From assembly GCF_026625805.1 (NCBI RefSeq), contig NZ_CP113064.1, positions 1,178,001 to 1,242,000 of the forward strand: DNA of 64,000 nt. Direction: 5' to 3'. Source of the stretch: Brevundimonas sp. SL130. GTDB lineage: Bacteria > Pseudomonadota > Alphaproteobacteria > Caulobacterales > Caulobacteraceae. The notes beneath the pieces were generated by a model, which worked only from the letters and a program-made list of their open reading frames with translations, searched no databases and had not been told where the DNA came from. This document shows, piece by piece, positions 35,920 through 45,667 of this stretch (its first letter is position 1; each line of letters begins with the position of its first letter). The position numbers and the translations under genes were made by a program.

Positions 35920-38205
35920 TCAGGCCGCCCTAACCGCGCCGGTCAGCAAAGCCCCGGGATCGGCGACGATGGTCAGCAGCTCTGCGGCGTCGAACGGTTT
36001 AGCCAGATGTTGGTCCGCCCCGGCCGCGCGTCCGGCCGCGACATGTTCAGGCATGGCGTTGGCGGTCAACATCACGATCGGCACGCGCGCGCCGCCCATG
36101 GCCGCCTCGTGTAGACGAATCTCGCGCGTCGCGGTCAGTCCGTCCATCACCGGCATCTGCATGTCCATGAGCACAAGATCGAAGTCTTGGGTCCGGAACG
36201 CCTCGACGGCTTCGGCGCCGTTCTCCACCGTGAAGATATCGGCCATGGTCTGGCCTAGAATCAGTTCGATGACGCGGCGATTGGTGGGATGGTCGTCGGC
36301 GACCAGCACCCGAACGGCGCCAAGCCCGTCGTGTGGCCCGCCTGCCGTTTTCGGCTCGCTCTGCGCCGGCTTGTCGCAGACCGTCATCGGGATTGTCAGC
36401 ATAAAGGCCGAACCGCCTCCGGGCTCGCTCTCGCAGTCCAGATCGCCGCCCATCATCTCGGCCAATTGCCGACAGATGGAGAGACCCAGTCCGGAGCCGC
36501 CGAATTCGCGCGTAATGCCGCCGTCGGCCTGTTCGAACCGGCTGAACAGGCGTTCGCGGGTGGCCGCATCGAATCCAATGCCCGTGTCTTCGACCGTAAA
36601 CCGCAGCGTCGGCGTCCCGCTCGCGTCCGGGCCACGCTGGACGGTCAGTCCCACAAAACCCTTGGCGGTGAATTTCACCGCGTTGGAAATGAGATTTGTC
36701 AGCACCTGTTTCAGGCGCACGACGTCGCCACGAATCCACAGGCCTTCTTCGACATCGACATCGACGTGGAAGCCCAGATGCTTCTGTCGCGCATTCTCGG
36801 CATACAGCTGCGCCGCCTCGCGCACGGCGACCTCCAGCTCGAAGGCGTCGTCGGTCAGTTCAAGCTTGCCGGATTCAACCCGGGCCAAATCCAGAATGTC
36901 GCTGAGCAGGGTCTGAAGCGTCCGGCCCGAGGCCTGCATCAAATCCAGCATCTCGTGCTGTTCGGGGGTCAGGTCGGTTTTTGACAAGGCCTGGGACAGG
37001 CCGATCACACCGTTCAGCGGCGTGCGGATCTCGTGACTCATATTCGCCAGGAACTGGCTCTTGGCGACATTGGCCGTCTCGGCGGCGTCACGGGCTTCGC
37101 GCAGGGCCTGGGCGTCGCGCTTGAGGGCCGTGATGTCGTTGCAGACCGTGACGGTGCCGCCGCCGGGCGTGCGGCGATCCTGGATCTGCAGCCATTGGTC
37201 GCCGCCGACCTGCTGTTCGATGGTTGAAGATCCCTGGCGTCGGACGCGGAGCCTTTCGGCGATCCACGCCTCCTCGCAGCCGATCGCCTCATCATACCGG
37301 CCTTCGTTGATTCCGATCTGAAGAATCTCCCGGAATGTCATTCCGACCTTCAGGAAGGGCGCGAGCTCCGGGTTCACCTCGGCGTAGCGCGCATTCCACA
37401 AGACCAGCCGGTCGTCGGCGTCGTAGAAGCCCAGACCGTCCGACATGGCCTCGACCGCCTCGCGGATGTGACCCAGGGCGCCGGCCCGCGCCGTGTAAGC
37501 CCTAAGCACCAGCCCGCCGCCGACGCCCACAATCGAAAGGGCGAGGATGAAGACGATGGTGCGCATGGCGTCGTGCGCCAGGCCTGTCTGTGCCGACACG
37601 CTGGGGTCTGGGGTCACGGTGATCGCGGCCATGCCCACAAAATGCAGGACGACAATGGCAAGCGAAGCGCCCGCCGCCGTGACGGCCAGTCGGCGGAGAC
37701 TGCCTCGCTCATGGAAGAAGGCGGTCGTTCCGCCGATAGCCATGCCGCCGACCAGCGACGCGACAACGAGTTCGGGATTCCAGCTGAGCGCCACCGGCGC
37801 CCGCAAAGCGGCCATGCCCAGATAGTGCATCGCGGCGACGCCGGAGATCGCGACCAAGGCGCCCAAGACACGGCGCATGCGATCATTGCCGGGCAGCGAG
37901 ACGAAAATCGCCAGACCCACGCCGACCACGATCACCAGAGCCGAAGCCAGCGTCAGGGCTGGATCATAGGTCAGATCGCCGGCGCCGACATAGCCTTGCA
38001 TGGCGATGAAGTGCGTCGCCCAAGTCGACATGGCGCCCATCAGACCGCCCGAGATCGCCAGCCGTCTACGGCGCGCGCCGTCTGTGATTCGGGCTCGGTC
38101 GATGAATCGAAAGGCCGAGCCCATGCCCGCCAGGCAGACGATGACGGCCAGCAGGGCCACCCGCCAGTCGTGGTCATTCGAGATGCAATAAAGTATCCTG
38201 TCCAC
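35920..38205 (-). CDS. MHYT-PAS hybrid histidine kinase
   Basis: 761 residues. An N-terminal MHYT sensor of seven membrane helices contains the three signature motifs THFIAMQG, MHYLGMAA and LHFVGMAA, thought to bind a metal and sense O2, CO or NO. A PAS region follows (about 255-360, EAMSDGLGFYDADDRLVLWNARY), then HisKA with H391 in SHEIRTPLNG, a HATPase (VEDTGIGF, GSGLGLSICRQLAEMM) and a receiver domain with phospho-acceptor D681 in MDMQMPVMDG. A hybrid kinase needs a separate phosphotransfer protein, which is not nearby. It is divergent from phoR. Confidence 0.93.
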   Translation of the reverse strand: MDRILYCISNDHDWRVALLAVIVCLAGMGSAFRFIDRARITDGARRRRLAISGGLMGAMSTWATHFIAMQGYVGAGDLTYDPALTLASALVIVVGVGLAIFVSLPGNDRMRRVLGALVAISGVAAMHYLGMAALRAPVALSWNPELVVASLVGGMAIGGTTAFFHERGSLRRLAVTAAGASLAIVVLHFVGMAAITVTPDPSVSAQTGLAHDAMRTIVFILALSIVGVGGGLVLRAYTARAGALGHIREAVEAMSDGLGFYDADDRLVLWNARYAEVNPELAPFLKVGMTFREILQIGINEGRYDEAIGCEEAWIAERLRVRRQGSSTIEQQVGGDQWLQIQDRRTPGGGTVTVCNDITALKRDAQALREARDAAETANVAKSQFLANMSHEIRTPLNGVIGLSQALSKTDLTPEQHEMLDLMQASGRTLQTLLSDILDLARVESGKLELTDDAFELEVAVREAAQLYAENARQKHLGFHVDVDVEEGLWIRGDVVRLKQVLTNLISNAVKFTAKGFVGLTVQRGPDASGTPTLRFTVEDTGIGFDAATRERLFSRFEQADGGITREFGGSGLGLSICRQLAEMMGGDLDCESEPGGGSAFMLTIPMTVCDKPAQSEPKTAGGPHDGLGAVRVLVADDHPTNRRVIELILGQTMADIFTVENGAEAVEAFRTQDFDLVLMDMQMPVMDGLTATREIRLHEAAMGGARVPIVMLTANAMPEHVAAGRAAGADQHLAKPFDAAELLTIVADPGALLTGAVRAA

Positions 38206-38360
38206 GTCGCCCCCTTCGATGGAGGACGATGGCCGAAACTCCTAAACAAACCGTGCGGCGACGCTTAAAATAAAACGGTGGCGTGTGTCGGCGCGCCGTC
38301 ACAGAATCCGTGCAAGGATCGGATTCCCCCCGGCTGCCCATATGGAGGCCTGCGCCGCAT

Positions 38361-39776
38361 ATGCCCTACGAATCCTCGCCTTCGCCTGTCGCGCCGATCT
38401 CGACTTCGCGTCTCTGGACCGTCGGGATCAGCATTACGATCGCTGTGGTCGTGATGGTCGGGCTGGCCTTCATTCATTCAGAGATCGCCAACTGGCTGTT
38501 GGGCGGGGCGGCGATCGTGGCCATTTCGGCGTGGATTTTGAACGCAAGTCCGTCGTCCAACATCCCCCTGCCTGAATCGACGGGCGCGCCAATCGAAATT
38601 CCCTCCGAGCCCATGAAGGCGGAACTGCTGGACCGGGTGTTCGAGGCCCTGGACGATCCGGTTCTGATCATCAGCGGCGGTGAACCCGACGACATCGCCG
38701 GTCGCCGCATCGTCATGGCCAACAATGCGGCGCGCGATCTGCTGCGAATACAGAGCCAGGGCGCGCTTCTGGTTCAGGTGTTGCGCGAGCCCGGCGTTCT
38801 GGAAGCCGTAGATGAGGCCTTGTTCGGGGGCGTGTCGCGCACGACGGATTATACGACCGGCGGACAGAGGGATCGGCGATGGCGCGCCTGGACCCGGCCG
38901 CTTGGTCGCGAGGGCGGCATGGCCGGCGGCGCCTTGGCCATGGTCATCCTGCGAGACGAGACGGATGCGCGGCGCACCGAGATGATGCGCGTCGATTTCC
39001 TGGCCAACGCCAGCCATGAACTGCGCACGCCCCTAGCCTCCTTGAGCGGTTTCATTGAGACGTTGAAAGGGCATGCGCGCGACGATGTCGTCGCGCGTGA
39101 TCGCTTTCTGGATATCATGTCGGCTCAGGCGGATCGGATGGGACGGCTGGTCGCCGACCTTCTGTCGCTGAGCCGGATCGAACTGAACGAGCATATTCCG
39201 CCGTCCGGTCGGGTGGACCTGGACCGGGCCGCATCGGATGTGCTCGACGCTGTAAGTGTGCTGACACATGAAAAACAGGTCGCCGTGGTGATGGACCAGG
39301 GCGAGGCGAGGGCTTCGATCAGCGGGGACCGGGACGAGATTTTGCAGGTCGTTCAGAACCTGCTGGACAATGCGGTCAAATATTCTCCGAAGGGCGGCAC
39401 GGTGGAGATCTTGGTGCGATCCGACCTGTCCTTCGATGAGGCCTGGGCCTCCCGTATGCCGGGTGCGACGCGCTTGCCGCTGGTTACGCCGGATCGGGCG
39501 GTCGGCGTCTTCTACGCAGCCGTCACGGTTCGCGACCATGGTCCCGGAATGGCGCGTGAACACCTGCCACGACTGACCGAGCGATTTTATCGCGTCGAGG
39601 GTCAGAAGAGCGGCGAACGTCAGGGGACCGGGCTGGGCCTTGCCATCGTCAAACATATCATCAACCGCCACCAGGGTGGTCTGGTGGTGGAAAGCGCGCC
39701 GGGTCTGGGCACCGCCTTTACGGCCTGGTTCCCCATGGTGGTCGAGCGGCGGGACACGCGTACAGCCGCAGCGTGA
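38361..39776 (+). CDS. phoR: Phosphate regulon sensor kinase PhoR
   Basis: 471 residues. Two membrane helices near the N-terminus (about 18-38, 44-60), a PAS-like region (about 90-180, LLDRVFEALDDPVLI), HisKA with H219 in ASHELRTPL, and a HATPase (NLLDNAVKYSPKGG, DHGPGM, GTGLGLAIVKHII). The [19 protein letters not shown] form is that of the PhoR group. Function follows from the pst-phoU-phoB genes downstream. The ATG at 38361 has GGAGG 12 nt ahead; a longer frame to 38283 is unlikely. Confidence 0.94.
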   Translation: MPYESSPSPVAPISTSRLWTVGISITIAVVVMVGLAFIHSEIANWLLGGAAIVAISAWILNASPSSNIPLPESTGAPIEIPSEPMKAELLDRVFEALDDPVLIISGGEPDDIAGRRIVMANNAARDLLRIQSQGALLVQVLREPGVLEAVDEALFGGVSRTTDYTTGGQRDRRWRAWTRPLGREGGMAGGALAMVILRDETDARRTEMMRVDFLANASHELRTPLASLSGFIETLKGHARDDVVARDRFLDIMSAQADRMGRLVADLLSLSRIELNEHIPPSGRVDLDRAASDVLDAVSVLTHEKQVAVVMDQGEARASISGDRDEILQVVQNLLDNAVKYSPKGGTVEILVRSDLSFDEAWASRMPGATRLPLVTPDRAVGVFYAAVTVRDHGPGMAREHLPRLTERFYRVEGQKSGERQGTGLGLAIVKHIINRHQGGLVVESAPGLGTAFTAWFPMVVERRDTRTAAA

Positions 39777-39793
39777 GGCCGCGCGGGCCGGCG

Positions 39794-39822
39794 CTGTTAT
39801 CGAACTGTCATCAACTCGTCTT
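39794..39822 (+). promoter_or_regulatory. Pho box upstream of pstC
   Basis: Three 11-nt spaced repeats: CTGTTAT (39794), CTGTCAT (39805) and a weaker TCGTCTT (39816). The first two match the PhoB half-site CTGTCAT closely. It lies about 95-120 nt upstream of pstC, so phosphorylated PhoB should activate the pst operon under phosphate limitation. Confidence 0.7.
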
Positions 39823-39916
39823 AATGCGCTGACCATTCACAGGCAGTAGTCGCGCCGCGTCGAGCCCGGATCCCCGGTCGTCTTTCGATTCGCGCCTGCC
39901 CCGCTTCGGACCCGGA

Positions 39917-41347
39917 ATGATCTGGATTTATCTGCTGATCCTTGTAGCGCTCGGCGTCGCCGCCTTTTTAGGCGGTCGCGAGTTGGCGCGTCGTCGCGCG
40001 GTCGGCGCCAAGCCGCATTCCCGGCCGGGCCAGCACGGCGCCTATGCCTTGATCTGGGTTGCTGCGCCCGCCTTGCTGGTTCTGATCCTTCTCAGCGTTT
40101 TCGCGGCTCCGCTGGAGCGCCAGCTGACCGCCGCCGGCACGCCCGAGGCTGTGGCGGCGCTTGAGCCCTTCCGTCGCGACGCCTTCTTCGCCGACGCCCA
40201 TCGTGTCGGCCGCGGCGAGCAGGCTCTGCAAATCTGGGAGCGCCCGCTGGCCGAGCAGCTTCCGGTCGAGGCGCGCCGCATGGTCAGCATCGAGCGGACC
40301 CTTCAATGGGGCGGCGGTCTGGGCGCCATTCTCGCCGCTCTGATCGGGGGGCTGTTCGCCTTCAGCCAGATCAAGCCGCAGACGCGCGCCCGCAACCGGG
40401 TCGAGGGTTGGGTCTATGGCGCCCTGTTCGTCTGTTCGGCCATCGCCGTTCTGACCACCCTGGGCATCATTGCGTCCCTGGCGTTCGACTCTTTCCGCTT
40501 CTTCCAGACCGTGCCGGTGTTCGAGTTCCTGTTCGGAACCCAGTGGAGCCCGCAGATCGCCATTCGCGCCGACCAGGTCGGTTCGACCGGAGCCTTTGGG
40601 GCAGTGCCGCTGTTCGCCGGCACCCTGCTGATCATGCTGATCGCCATGTGCGTCGCCGCGCCGATCGGCCTGCTGTCGGCCATCTATCTGTCGGAATACG
40701 CGGGACGCACCACGCGCGCCGTGATCAAGCCGCTGCTCGAGATTCTCGCGGGCGTGCCCACCGTGGTCTACGGCTTCTTCGCCGCCTTGACGGTCGGGCC
40801 CATCCTGCGGGTCTTCTTCAATGAGATCGGCCTGTTCCTGATGGGCGGTCCGCTGGACGGGCTGGGCCAATATCTGGCCCTGGTGCAGAACCAGATGGCC
40901 CTGACCGCCGGCGCCGTCATGGGGATCATGTTGATCCCGTTCGTGTCCTCCCTGTCCGACGATATCCTGAACGCCGTGCCTCAGTCGCTGCGCGACGGGT
41001 CTTTCGCCATGGGCGCGACCAAGTCCGAGACGGTGAAGCGGGTGCTGCTGCCCGCCGCCCTGCCGGGCATCGCCGGCGCCCTGCTGCTGGCCGTGTCGCG
41101 GGCCATCGGCGAGACCATGATCGTGACCATGGCCGCCGGCCTCGCCGCGAACCTGACCTTCAACCCGTTGGACACCGTCACCACGGTTACGGTGCAGATC
41201 GTCACCCTGTTGACCGGCGACCAGGAGTTCAACAGCGCCAAGACCCTGTCGGCCTTCGGACTGGGTCTGACCCTCTTCCTGGCGACGCTGGTGCTGAACA
41301 TCGTGGCGCACCGGATCGTCCAGACCTACCGGGAACAATATGACTGA
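39917..41347 (+). CDS. pstC: Phosphate ABC transporter permease PstC
   Basis: 476 residues, longer than the ~320 of E. coli PstC because of an N-terminal extension with two more helices (about 3-25, 45-66) and a loop. The core permease (about 160-470) has the EAA-loop SQSLRDGSFAMGATKSETVKRVLLP and the GIMLIPFVSSLSDD region. It forms the phosphate channel with PstA. No pstS lies next to it in this window. Its end overlaps pstA by 8 nt. Confidence 0.94.
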   Translation: MIWIYLLILVALGVAAFLGGRELARRRAVGAKPHSRPGQHGAYALIWVAAPALLVLILLSVFAAPLERQLTAAGTPEAVAALEPFRRDAFFADAHRVGRGEQALQIWERPLAEQLPVEARRMVSIERTLQWGGGLGAILAALIGGLFAFSQIKPQTRARNRVEGWVYGALFVCSAIAVLTTLGIIASLAFDSFRFFQTVPVFEFLFGTQWSPQIAIRADQVGSTGAFGAVPLFAGTLLIMLIAMCVAAPIGLLSAIYLSEYAGRTTRAVIKPLLEILAGVPTVVYGFFAALTVGPILRVFFNEIGLFLMGGPLDGLGQYLALVQNQMALTAGAVMGIMLIPFVSSLSDDILNAVPQSLRDGSFAMGATKSETVKRVLLPAALPGIAGALLLAVSRAIGETMIVTMAAGLAANLTFNPLDTVTTVTVQIVTLLTGDQEFNSAKTLSAFGLGLTLFLATLVLNIVAHRIVQTYREQYD

Positions 41348-42644
41348 CGCGACCCCCGATCAGATCGACGGCGCGGCCGCGAAGGGGCGGCTGGATCGTC
41401 TGCGCGCCGGCCTGAAACGCCGTCACGCCAAGGAAGCGCGGTTCAAGTGGTTCGGTCGGCTGGCCATCGCCGCCGCCATGGTCTTCCTCGCGGTCCTGCT
41501 GGTGCGGATCGTCGAGCAGGGCCACACGGCCTTCTATACCCACACGGTGACGGTGCCGGTCTATATGGACCCGGCTCGCATCGACCGCGCCTATCCGCAG
41601 GGCTCCAACTTCGAGCAGCTTGCAGCCGAGCAGCAGTTGGCGCGCTGGGGCATTCAGGACGACGCGGCGGGCACGGCCTCCAGCCAGATGAAGGCGCTCT
41701 TCTCGTCCGAGCTCAAATTTGTCGCGGCCAAGCTGGTGGCGAAGCGGTCGGACGTCATCGGTGAGACGGTTCCGCTGTCGGTGCCCCTTTCGGACGACGC
41801 GGACCTGTATCTTAAGGGGGAAATCTCCAAGTCGACGCCCCAGGATCAGCGCCGCATCAATGATCGGCAGATCGCCTGGCTTGAGCGGATGCAGGCCGAA
41901 GGCGTGGTCGGATCCCACTTCAACACGGCCCTGTTCACCAACGGCGACTCGACCCAGCCGGAGCTGGCGGGCGTCCTGGGCGCCGTGGTCGGTTCGGCCC
42001 TGATGCTGATGGTCACGGCCTTGATCGCCATTCCCCTGGGCGTGGGCGCTGCGATCTGGCTCGAGGAATTCGCGCCCAAGAACAAGTTGACCGACATCAT
42101 TGAGGTCAACATCAACAACCTCGCGGCCGTGCCCTCCATCGTCTACGGCCTGTTGGGCCTGGCGCTGTTCATCAACTGGATGCACCTGCCGCGCGCCAGC
42201 CCGATCGTCGGCGGTCTGGTGCTGGCCCTGATGGCCTTGCCCACGTTGGTGATCGCCACGCGCTCGGCCCTGAAGGCGGTGCCGCCGTCCATTCGCGAGG
42301 CGGCCCTGGCCATGGGCGCGTCGAAGACGCAGACGGTGTTCAGCCACGTCCTGCCGCTGGCCATGCCCGGCGTCATGACCGGCGCCATCATCTCAATGGC
42401 TCACGCCCTGGGCGAGACCGCGCCCCTGTTGCTGATCGGCATGGTCAGCTTCGTGCCGGGCGTGCCGCACGCCATCGACCAACCCGTCGGCGCCCTGCCG
42501 TCGCTGATCTACATCTGGGAGAACGCCTCCGAGCGGGCGTTCCATGAACGCACCGCCGCTGCGATCATCGTTCTGCTGGTCTTCATGATCATCATGAACG
42601 CGGCGGCCATCATCTTGAGGCGGCGCTTCGAGCGTCGGTGGTAA
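41340..42644 (+). CDS. pstA: Phosphate ABC transporter permease PstA
   Basis: 434 residues. A long N-terminal part (DUF3333 type, about 1-200, with a membrane helix near 40-62 and a periplasmic segment) precedes the core permease, where the loop [35 protein letters not shown] is clear. The extension is usual in alphaproteobacteria. It is followed 4 nt later by pstB. Confidence 0.94.
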   Translation: MTDATPDQIDGAAAKGRLDRLRAGLKRRHAKEARFKWFGRLAIAAAMVFLAVLLVRIVEQGHTAFYTHTVTVPVYMDPARIDRAYPQGSNFEQLAAEQQLARWGIQDDAAGTASSQMKALFSSELKFVAAKLVAKRSDVIGETVPLSVPLSDDADLYLKGEISKSTPQDQRRINDRQIAWLERMQAEGVVGSHFNTALFTNGDSTQPELAGVLGAVVGSALMLMVTALIAIPLGVGAAIWLEEFAPKNKLTDIIEVNINNLAAVPSIVYGLLGLALFINWMHLPRASPIVGGLVLALMALPTLVIATRSALKAVPPSIREAALAMGASKTQTVFSHVLPLAMPGVMTGAIISMAHALGETAPLLLIGMVSFVPGVPHAIDQPVGALPSLIYIWENASERAFHERTAAAIIVLLVFMIIMNAAAIILRRRFERRW

Positions 42645-42648
42645 GAGA

Positions 42649-43602
42649 ATGAAATTCCGTATTTTCCGCTCCGCCGAAGATCAGACTGGGGCCGGCCCCG
42701 TCGATCCCACTGAAGCCCCGCGCATGGGTGGCCAAGTCCTGCCTGAAGCCACGACGACCGCCAAGGCGAAGGCCACGGAGGAGCCCCGCGCTTACGAGGC
42801 GTCGGACCTGCCTGGGCCGACCGTGATCGACAGTCCTCCCGTCGGTCCGATCAAGATCGCCGCGCGCGACGTGTCCGTCTTCTATGAGGGCAAGCAGGCG
42901 CTGTACGACGTCTCGCTGGATATTCCGGACAAGACGGTCACCGCTCTGATCGGTCCGTCCGGCTGCGGCAAGTCGACCTTCCTGCGGACCATGAACCGCA
43001 TGAACGACACCATCTCAGGCTGCAAGGTTACCGGCCGGATTGCGATGGACGACGAGGACATCAACGATCGTTCGATCGACCCCGTGCTGCTGCGCGCCCG
43101 CGTCGGCATGGTGTTCCAACGTCCGAACCCCTTCCCCAAGTCGATCTACGAAAACGTCGCCTACGGCCCCAAGATCCACGGCCTGGTCAGCGCCAAGTCC
43201 GAGATGGACGGGGTTGTCGAGAGCGCACTGAAGCGCGCCGGTCTGTGGGAAGAAGTGGCGGACCGGCTTCAGTCGTCGGCCATGGGCCTGTCGGGCGGGC
43301 AGCAGCAGCGTCTGGTCATCGCCCGCGCCATCGCCGTGAACCCCGAAGTGATCCTGATGGACGAGCCCTGCTCGGCCCTGGACCCCATCGCCACCGCGCG
43401 GATCGAGGAACTGATCGACGAACTGCGCGAGCGGTTCTGCATCGTCATCGTCACCCACTCGATGGCCCAGGCCGCGCGGGTGTCGCAACGCACCGCCTTC
43501 TTCCACATGGGCCGTCTGGTCGAGACCGGCGACACGGAAGACATCTTCCAGAATCCCCGCGAGCGGCGCACCCTCGACTACATCACGGGACGCTTCGGCT
43601 GA
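42649..43602 (+). CDS. pstB: Phosphate ABC transporter ATPase PstB
   Basis: 317 residues. An unusually long polar N-terminus (about 65 residues) precedes the ABC domain: Walker [15 protein letters not shown]-loop [20 protein letters not shown], signature [12 protein letters not shown], Walker [13 protein letters not shown] and H-loop [12 protein letters not shown]. It energises phosphate uptake through PstCA. The stop overlaps phoU (TGATG). Confidence 0.96.
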   Translation: MKFRIFRSAEDQTGAGPVDPTEAPRMGGQVLPEATTTAKAKATEEPRAYEASDLPGPTVIDSPPVGPIKIAARDVSVFYEGKQALYDVSLDIPDKTVTALIGPSGCGKSTFLRTMNRMNDTISGCKVTGRIAMDDEDINDRSIDPVLLRARVGMVFQRPNPFPKSIYENVAYGPKIHGLVSAKSEMDGVVESALKRAGLWEEVADRLQSSAMGLSGGQQQRLVIARAIAVNPEVILMDEPCSALDPIATARIEELIDELRERFCIVIVTHSMAQAARVSQRTAFFHMGRLVETGDTEDIFQNPRERRTLDYITGRFG

Positions 43603-44333
43603 TGAACCAGCATACGGTCAAGGCTTACGGCGACGAGCTGAACCAGATCACGGCCGAGGTCGCCCGTATGGGCGGTCTCGCCGAGGCCCAGGTTTCGGAC
43701 GCCATCGACTCCGTCGCTCGGCGCGACATCGCTTTGGCGCGCGCGGTGGTCGAGCGCGACTTGAAGCTGGACGCCCTTCATCGCGACATCGAGAAGAAGG
43801 CGATCCGCCTGATCGCCCTGCGCCAGCCGGTCGCCAGCGACCTGCGCCGCACCCTGGGCGCCATGAAGATGGCCTCCGATCTGGAACGCACCGGCGACCT
43901 GGCCAAGAACATCGCCAAGCGGGCGCTGATCCTGGCCGAGAGCGAGCCCATGCAGCCCCTGACCCGTTCGATCGAGCGGATGGGGCGGCTGGTCTCGACC
44001 CGGCTGCGTGACGTGCTGGACGCCTATACCGCCTCGGAACTGGATCGCGCCGTGGCCGTCTGGCAGACCGACGACGAGGTCGACGAACACTATAACTCGC
44101 TGTTCCGCGAGTTGCTGACCTATATGATGGGCGATCCGCGCACGATCGGCGCCTGCACCCATCTGCTCTTCATGGCCAAGAACCTGGAGCGGATCGGCGA
44201 TCACGCGACCAATATCGCCGAGACCGTGCACTACGAAATCACCGGCGACGACATCCAGGGCGAACGCCCGCGCGCCCATCCCGGCGCGGAAGACGAAGCC
44301 TCTACACCCAACCTGACGACCAACTCGCACTAA
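43602..44333 (+). CDS. phoU: Phosphate signalling protein PhoU
   Basis: 243 residues. Two three-helix PhoU repeats: repeat 1 about 8-105 (ELNQITAEVARMGGLAEAQV, DLERTGDLAKNIAKRA) and repeat 2 about 110-215 (NLERIGDHATNIAETVHYEITG). The E/DxxxD metal motifs are visible in both. PhoU links the Pst transporter to PhoR and shuts the regulon off when phosphate is ample. The start overlaps pstB by one base. Confidence 0.95.
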   Translation: MNQHTVKAYGDELNQITAEVARMGGLAEAQVSDAIDSVARRDIALARAVVERDLKLDALHRDIEKKAIRLIALRQPVASDLRRTLGAMKMASDLERTGDLAKNIAKRALILAESEPMQPLTRSIERMGRLVSTRLRDVLDAYTASELDRAVAVWQTDDEVDEHYNSLFRELLTYMMGDPRTIGACTHLLFMAKNLERIGDHATNIAETVHYEITGDDIQGERPRAHPGAEDEASTPNLTTNSH

Positions 44334-44353
44334 GCCGCGACCGGAGCCCCGCC

Positions 44354-45043
44354 GTGCAGCCCTATATCCTTGTGATGGAAGACGAGGACGCGTTGGCGAC
44401 CTTGCTTCAGTATAATCTTGAAAAGGAAGGTTACGACGTCACTGTCGCGGCCGACGGCGAGGAGGGCATGCTCCAGATCGACGAGCGTCAGCCCGATCTG
44501 GTGCTGCTGGACTGGATGTTGCCCAAGCTGTCGGGCATCGAGGTCTGCCGTCGTATCCGGGGCAAGGCCGAGACCCGCAACCTGCCGGTCATCATGCTGA
44601 CGGCGCGGGGCGAGGAGAGCGACCGGGTGCGCGGTCTGGATACGGGCGCCGACGACTATCTGACCAAGCCCTTCTCGATGGTCGAGCTGATCGCCCGCAT
44701 CCGCGCGGTTCTGCGCCGCATCCGGCCGGGCCTGGCCGACGACCGGCTGAATCATGGCGACATCATCATCGACCGCGTGTCGCACCGGGTGAGGCGTTCG
44801 GGCCAGGAGGTCCATCTGGGCCCGACCGAGTTCCGCCTTCTGGACCATTTCATGCAGCATCCGGGCCGGGTGTTCAGCCGTGAACAACTGCTGGACGCGG
44901 TCTGGGGTTCGGACGTCTATGTCGAAGCCCGCACCGTGGACGTCCATGTCGGCCGGCTGCGCAAGGCGCTGAACATCGGCGAGAGCGCCAACCCGATCCG
45001 CACCGTCCGCTCGGCCGGCTATTCGCTGGATCTGGAAGGCTGA
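44354..45043 (+). CDS. phoB: Phosphate regulon response regulator PhoB
   Basis: 229 residues. A receiver domain (about 4-118) with phospho-acceptor D53 in LLDWMLP, acidic residues EDED, Thr in MLTARGEE and Lys in LTKPF, then a winged-helix DNA-binding domain (about 130-228, LGPTEFRLLDHFMQHPGRVFSREQLLDAVWG). GTG start. It binds Pho boxes such as that at 39794. Its last 25 nt overlap a convergent toxin gene. Confidence 0.96.
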   Translation: MQPYILVMEDEDALATLLQYNLEKEGYDVTVAADGEEGMLQIDERQPDLVLLDWMLPKLSGIEVCRRIRGKAETRNLPVIMLTARGEESDRVRGLDTGADDYLTKPFSMVELIARIRAVLRRIRPGLADDRLNHGDIIIDRVSHRVRRSGQEVHLGPTEFRLLDHFMQHPGRVFSREQLLDAVWGSDVYVEARTVDVHVGRLRKALNIGESANPIRTVRSAGYSLDLEG

Positions 45044-45348
45044 GGGTCAGGGAATATCCCCTGCAAGTCGCGGCCGCCCGACCATAGGCGGACTATGCGA
45101 ACCTCTTGATCATAGATCTTGAAGGCCACGCCGACCCGGTGTTCGAACACCGCGATCCGTAGTCCGGGGTAGAGGTCGTCGCGGGCCTCGCCCCGCTGCG
45201 GGAACAGGTCGAACTGGGCGCAGAAGGTCAACAGCCTTTGGGCGTATCGGTCTGCGGTCGGCGAGCTGGCGTGGTCGGTGATCCAGTCATGGATTGACCC
45301 GAGATCCTCGATGGCCTGCGGATCGAACGTCACCGCCCGCAACTTCAC
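45019..45348 (-). CDS. RelE/ParE-superfamily toxin
   Basis: 109 residues. Pattern: FDPQAIEDLGSIHDWITDHAS at the N-terminus, then GLRIAVFEHRVGVAFKIYDQEVRIVRLWSGGRDL, as in ParE and RelE. The last 25 nt code on the opposite strand of the phoB end. The antitoxin gene lies immediately upstream with an ATGA overlap. Confidence 0.85.
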   Translation of the reverse strand: MKLRAVTFDPQAIEDLGSIHDWITDHASSPTADRYAQRLLTFCAQFDLFPQRGEARDDLYPGLRIAVFEHRVGVAFKIYDQEVRIVRLWSGGRDLQGIFPDPQPSRSSE

Positions 45349-45626
45349 TCCGCGCGCGTCCGCGCCGATTGCCTTTTCCTCAACAGGTTCAGCACCTGTT
45401 CGGCCGGGATGCCGGGCGTGTTCTCGCGCTCGATCCGTTCCAGGGTGGGCGCCGCCTCGGTCCGCAGCCAGGCCTCTACGCCCGCGTCCTGGCTCAGCAA
45501 ATAGGTTTCAAGGCTCTCCACCACATAGGCTTCGGCGCTTTCGGAAAAGCCCGAGGCGACCTTGGCGTCGATTTCGCGCGCGGTCTGCTCGGGCAGTTCG
45601 ACGGTGATCTTGCGGGTGGCGGCCAT
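45345..45626 (-). CDS. ParD-like antitoxin
   Basis: 93 residues. A ribbon-helix-helix N-terminus (KITVELPEQTAREIDAKVASG, then SAEAYVVESLETYL) is typical of ParD-type antitoxins; the rest is a toxin-binding helix region with an RE-rich end. ATG follows GAGAGGA. Only 41 nt separate it from the hslO stop, so it may be read through from hslO as well as from its own promoter. Confidence 0.85.
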   Translation of the reverse strand: MAATRKITVELPEQTAREIDAKVASGFSESAEAYVVESLETYLLSQDAGVEAWLRTEAAPTLERIERENTPGIPAEQVLNLLRKRQSARTRAE

Positions 45627-45667
45627 GGGGCGATCCTCTCACGAAATCGCTCCTCCCGCCACGCGCA

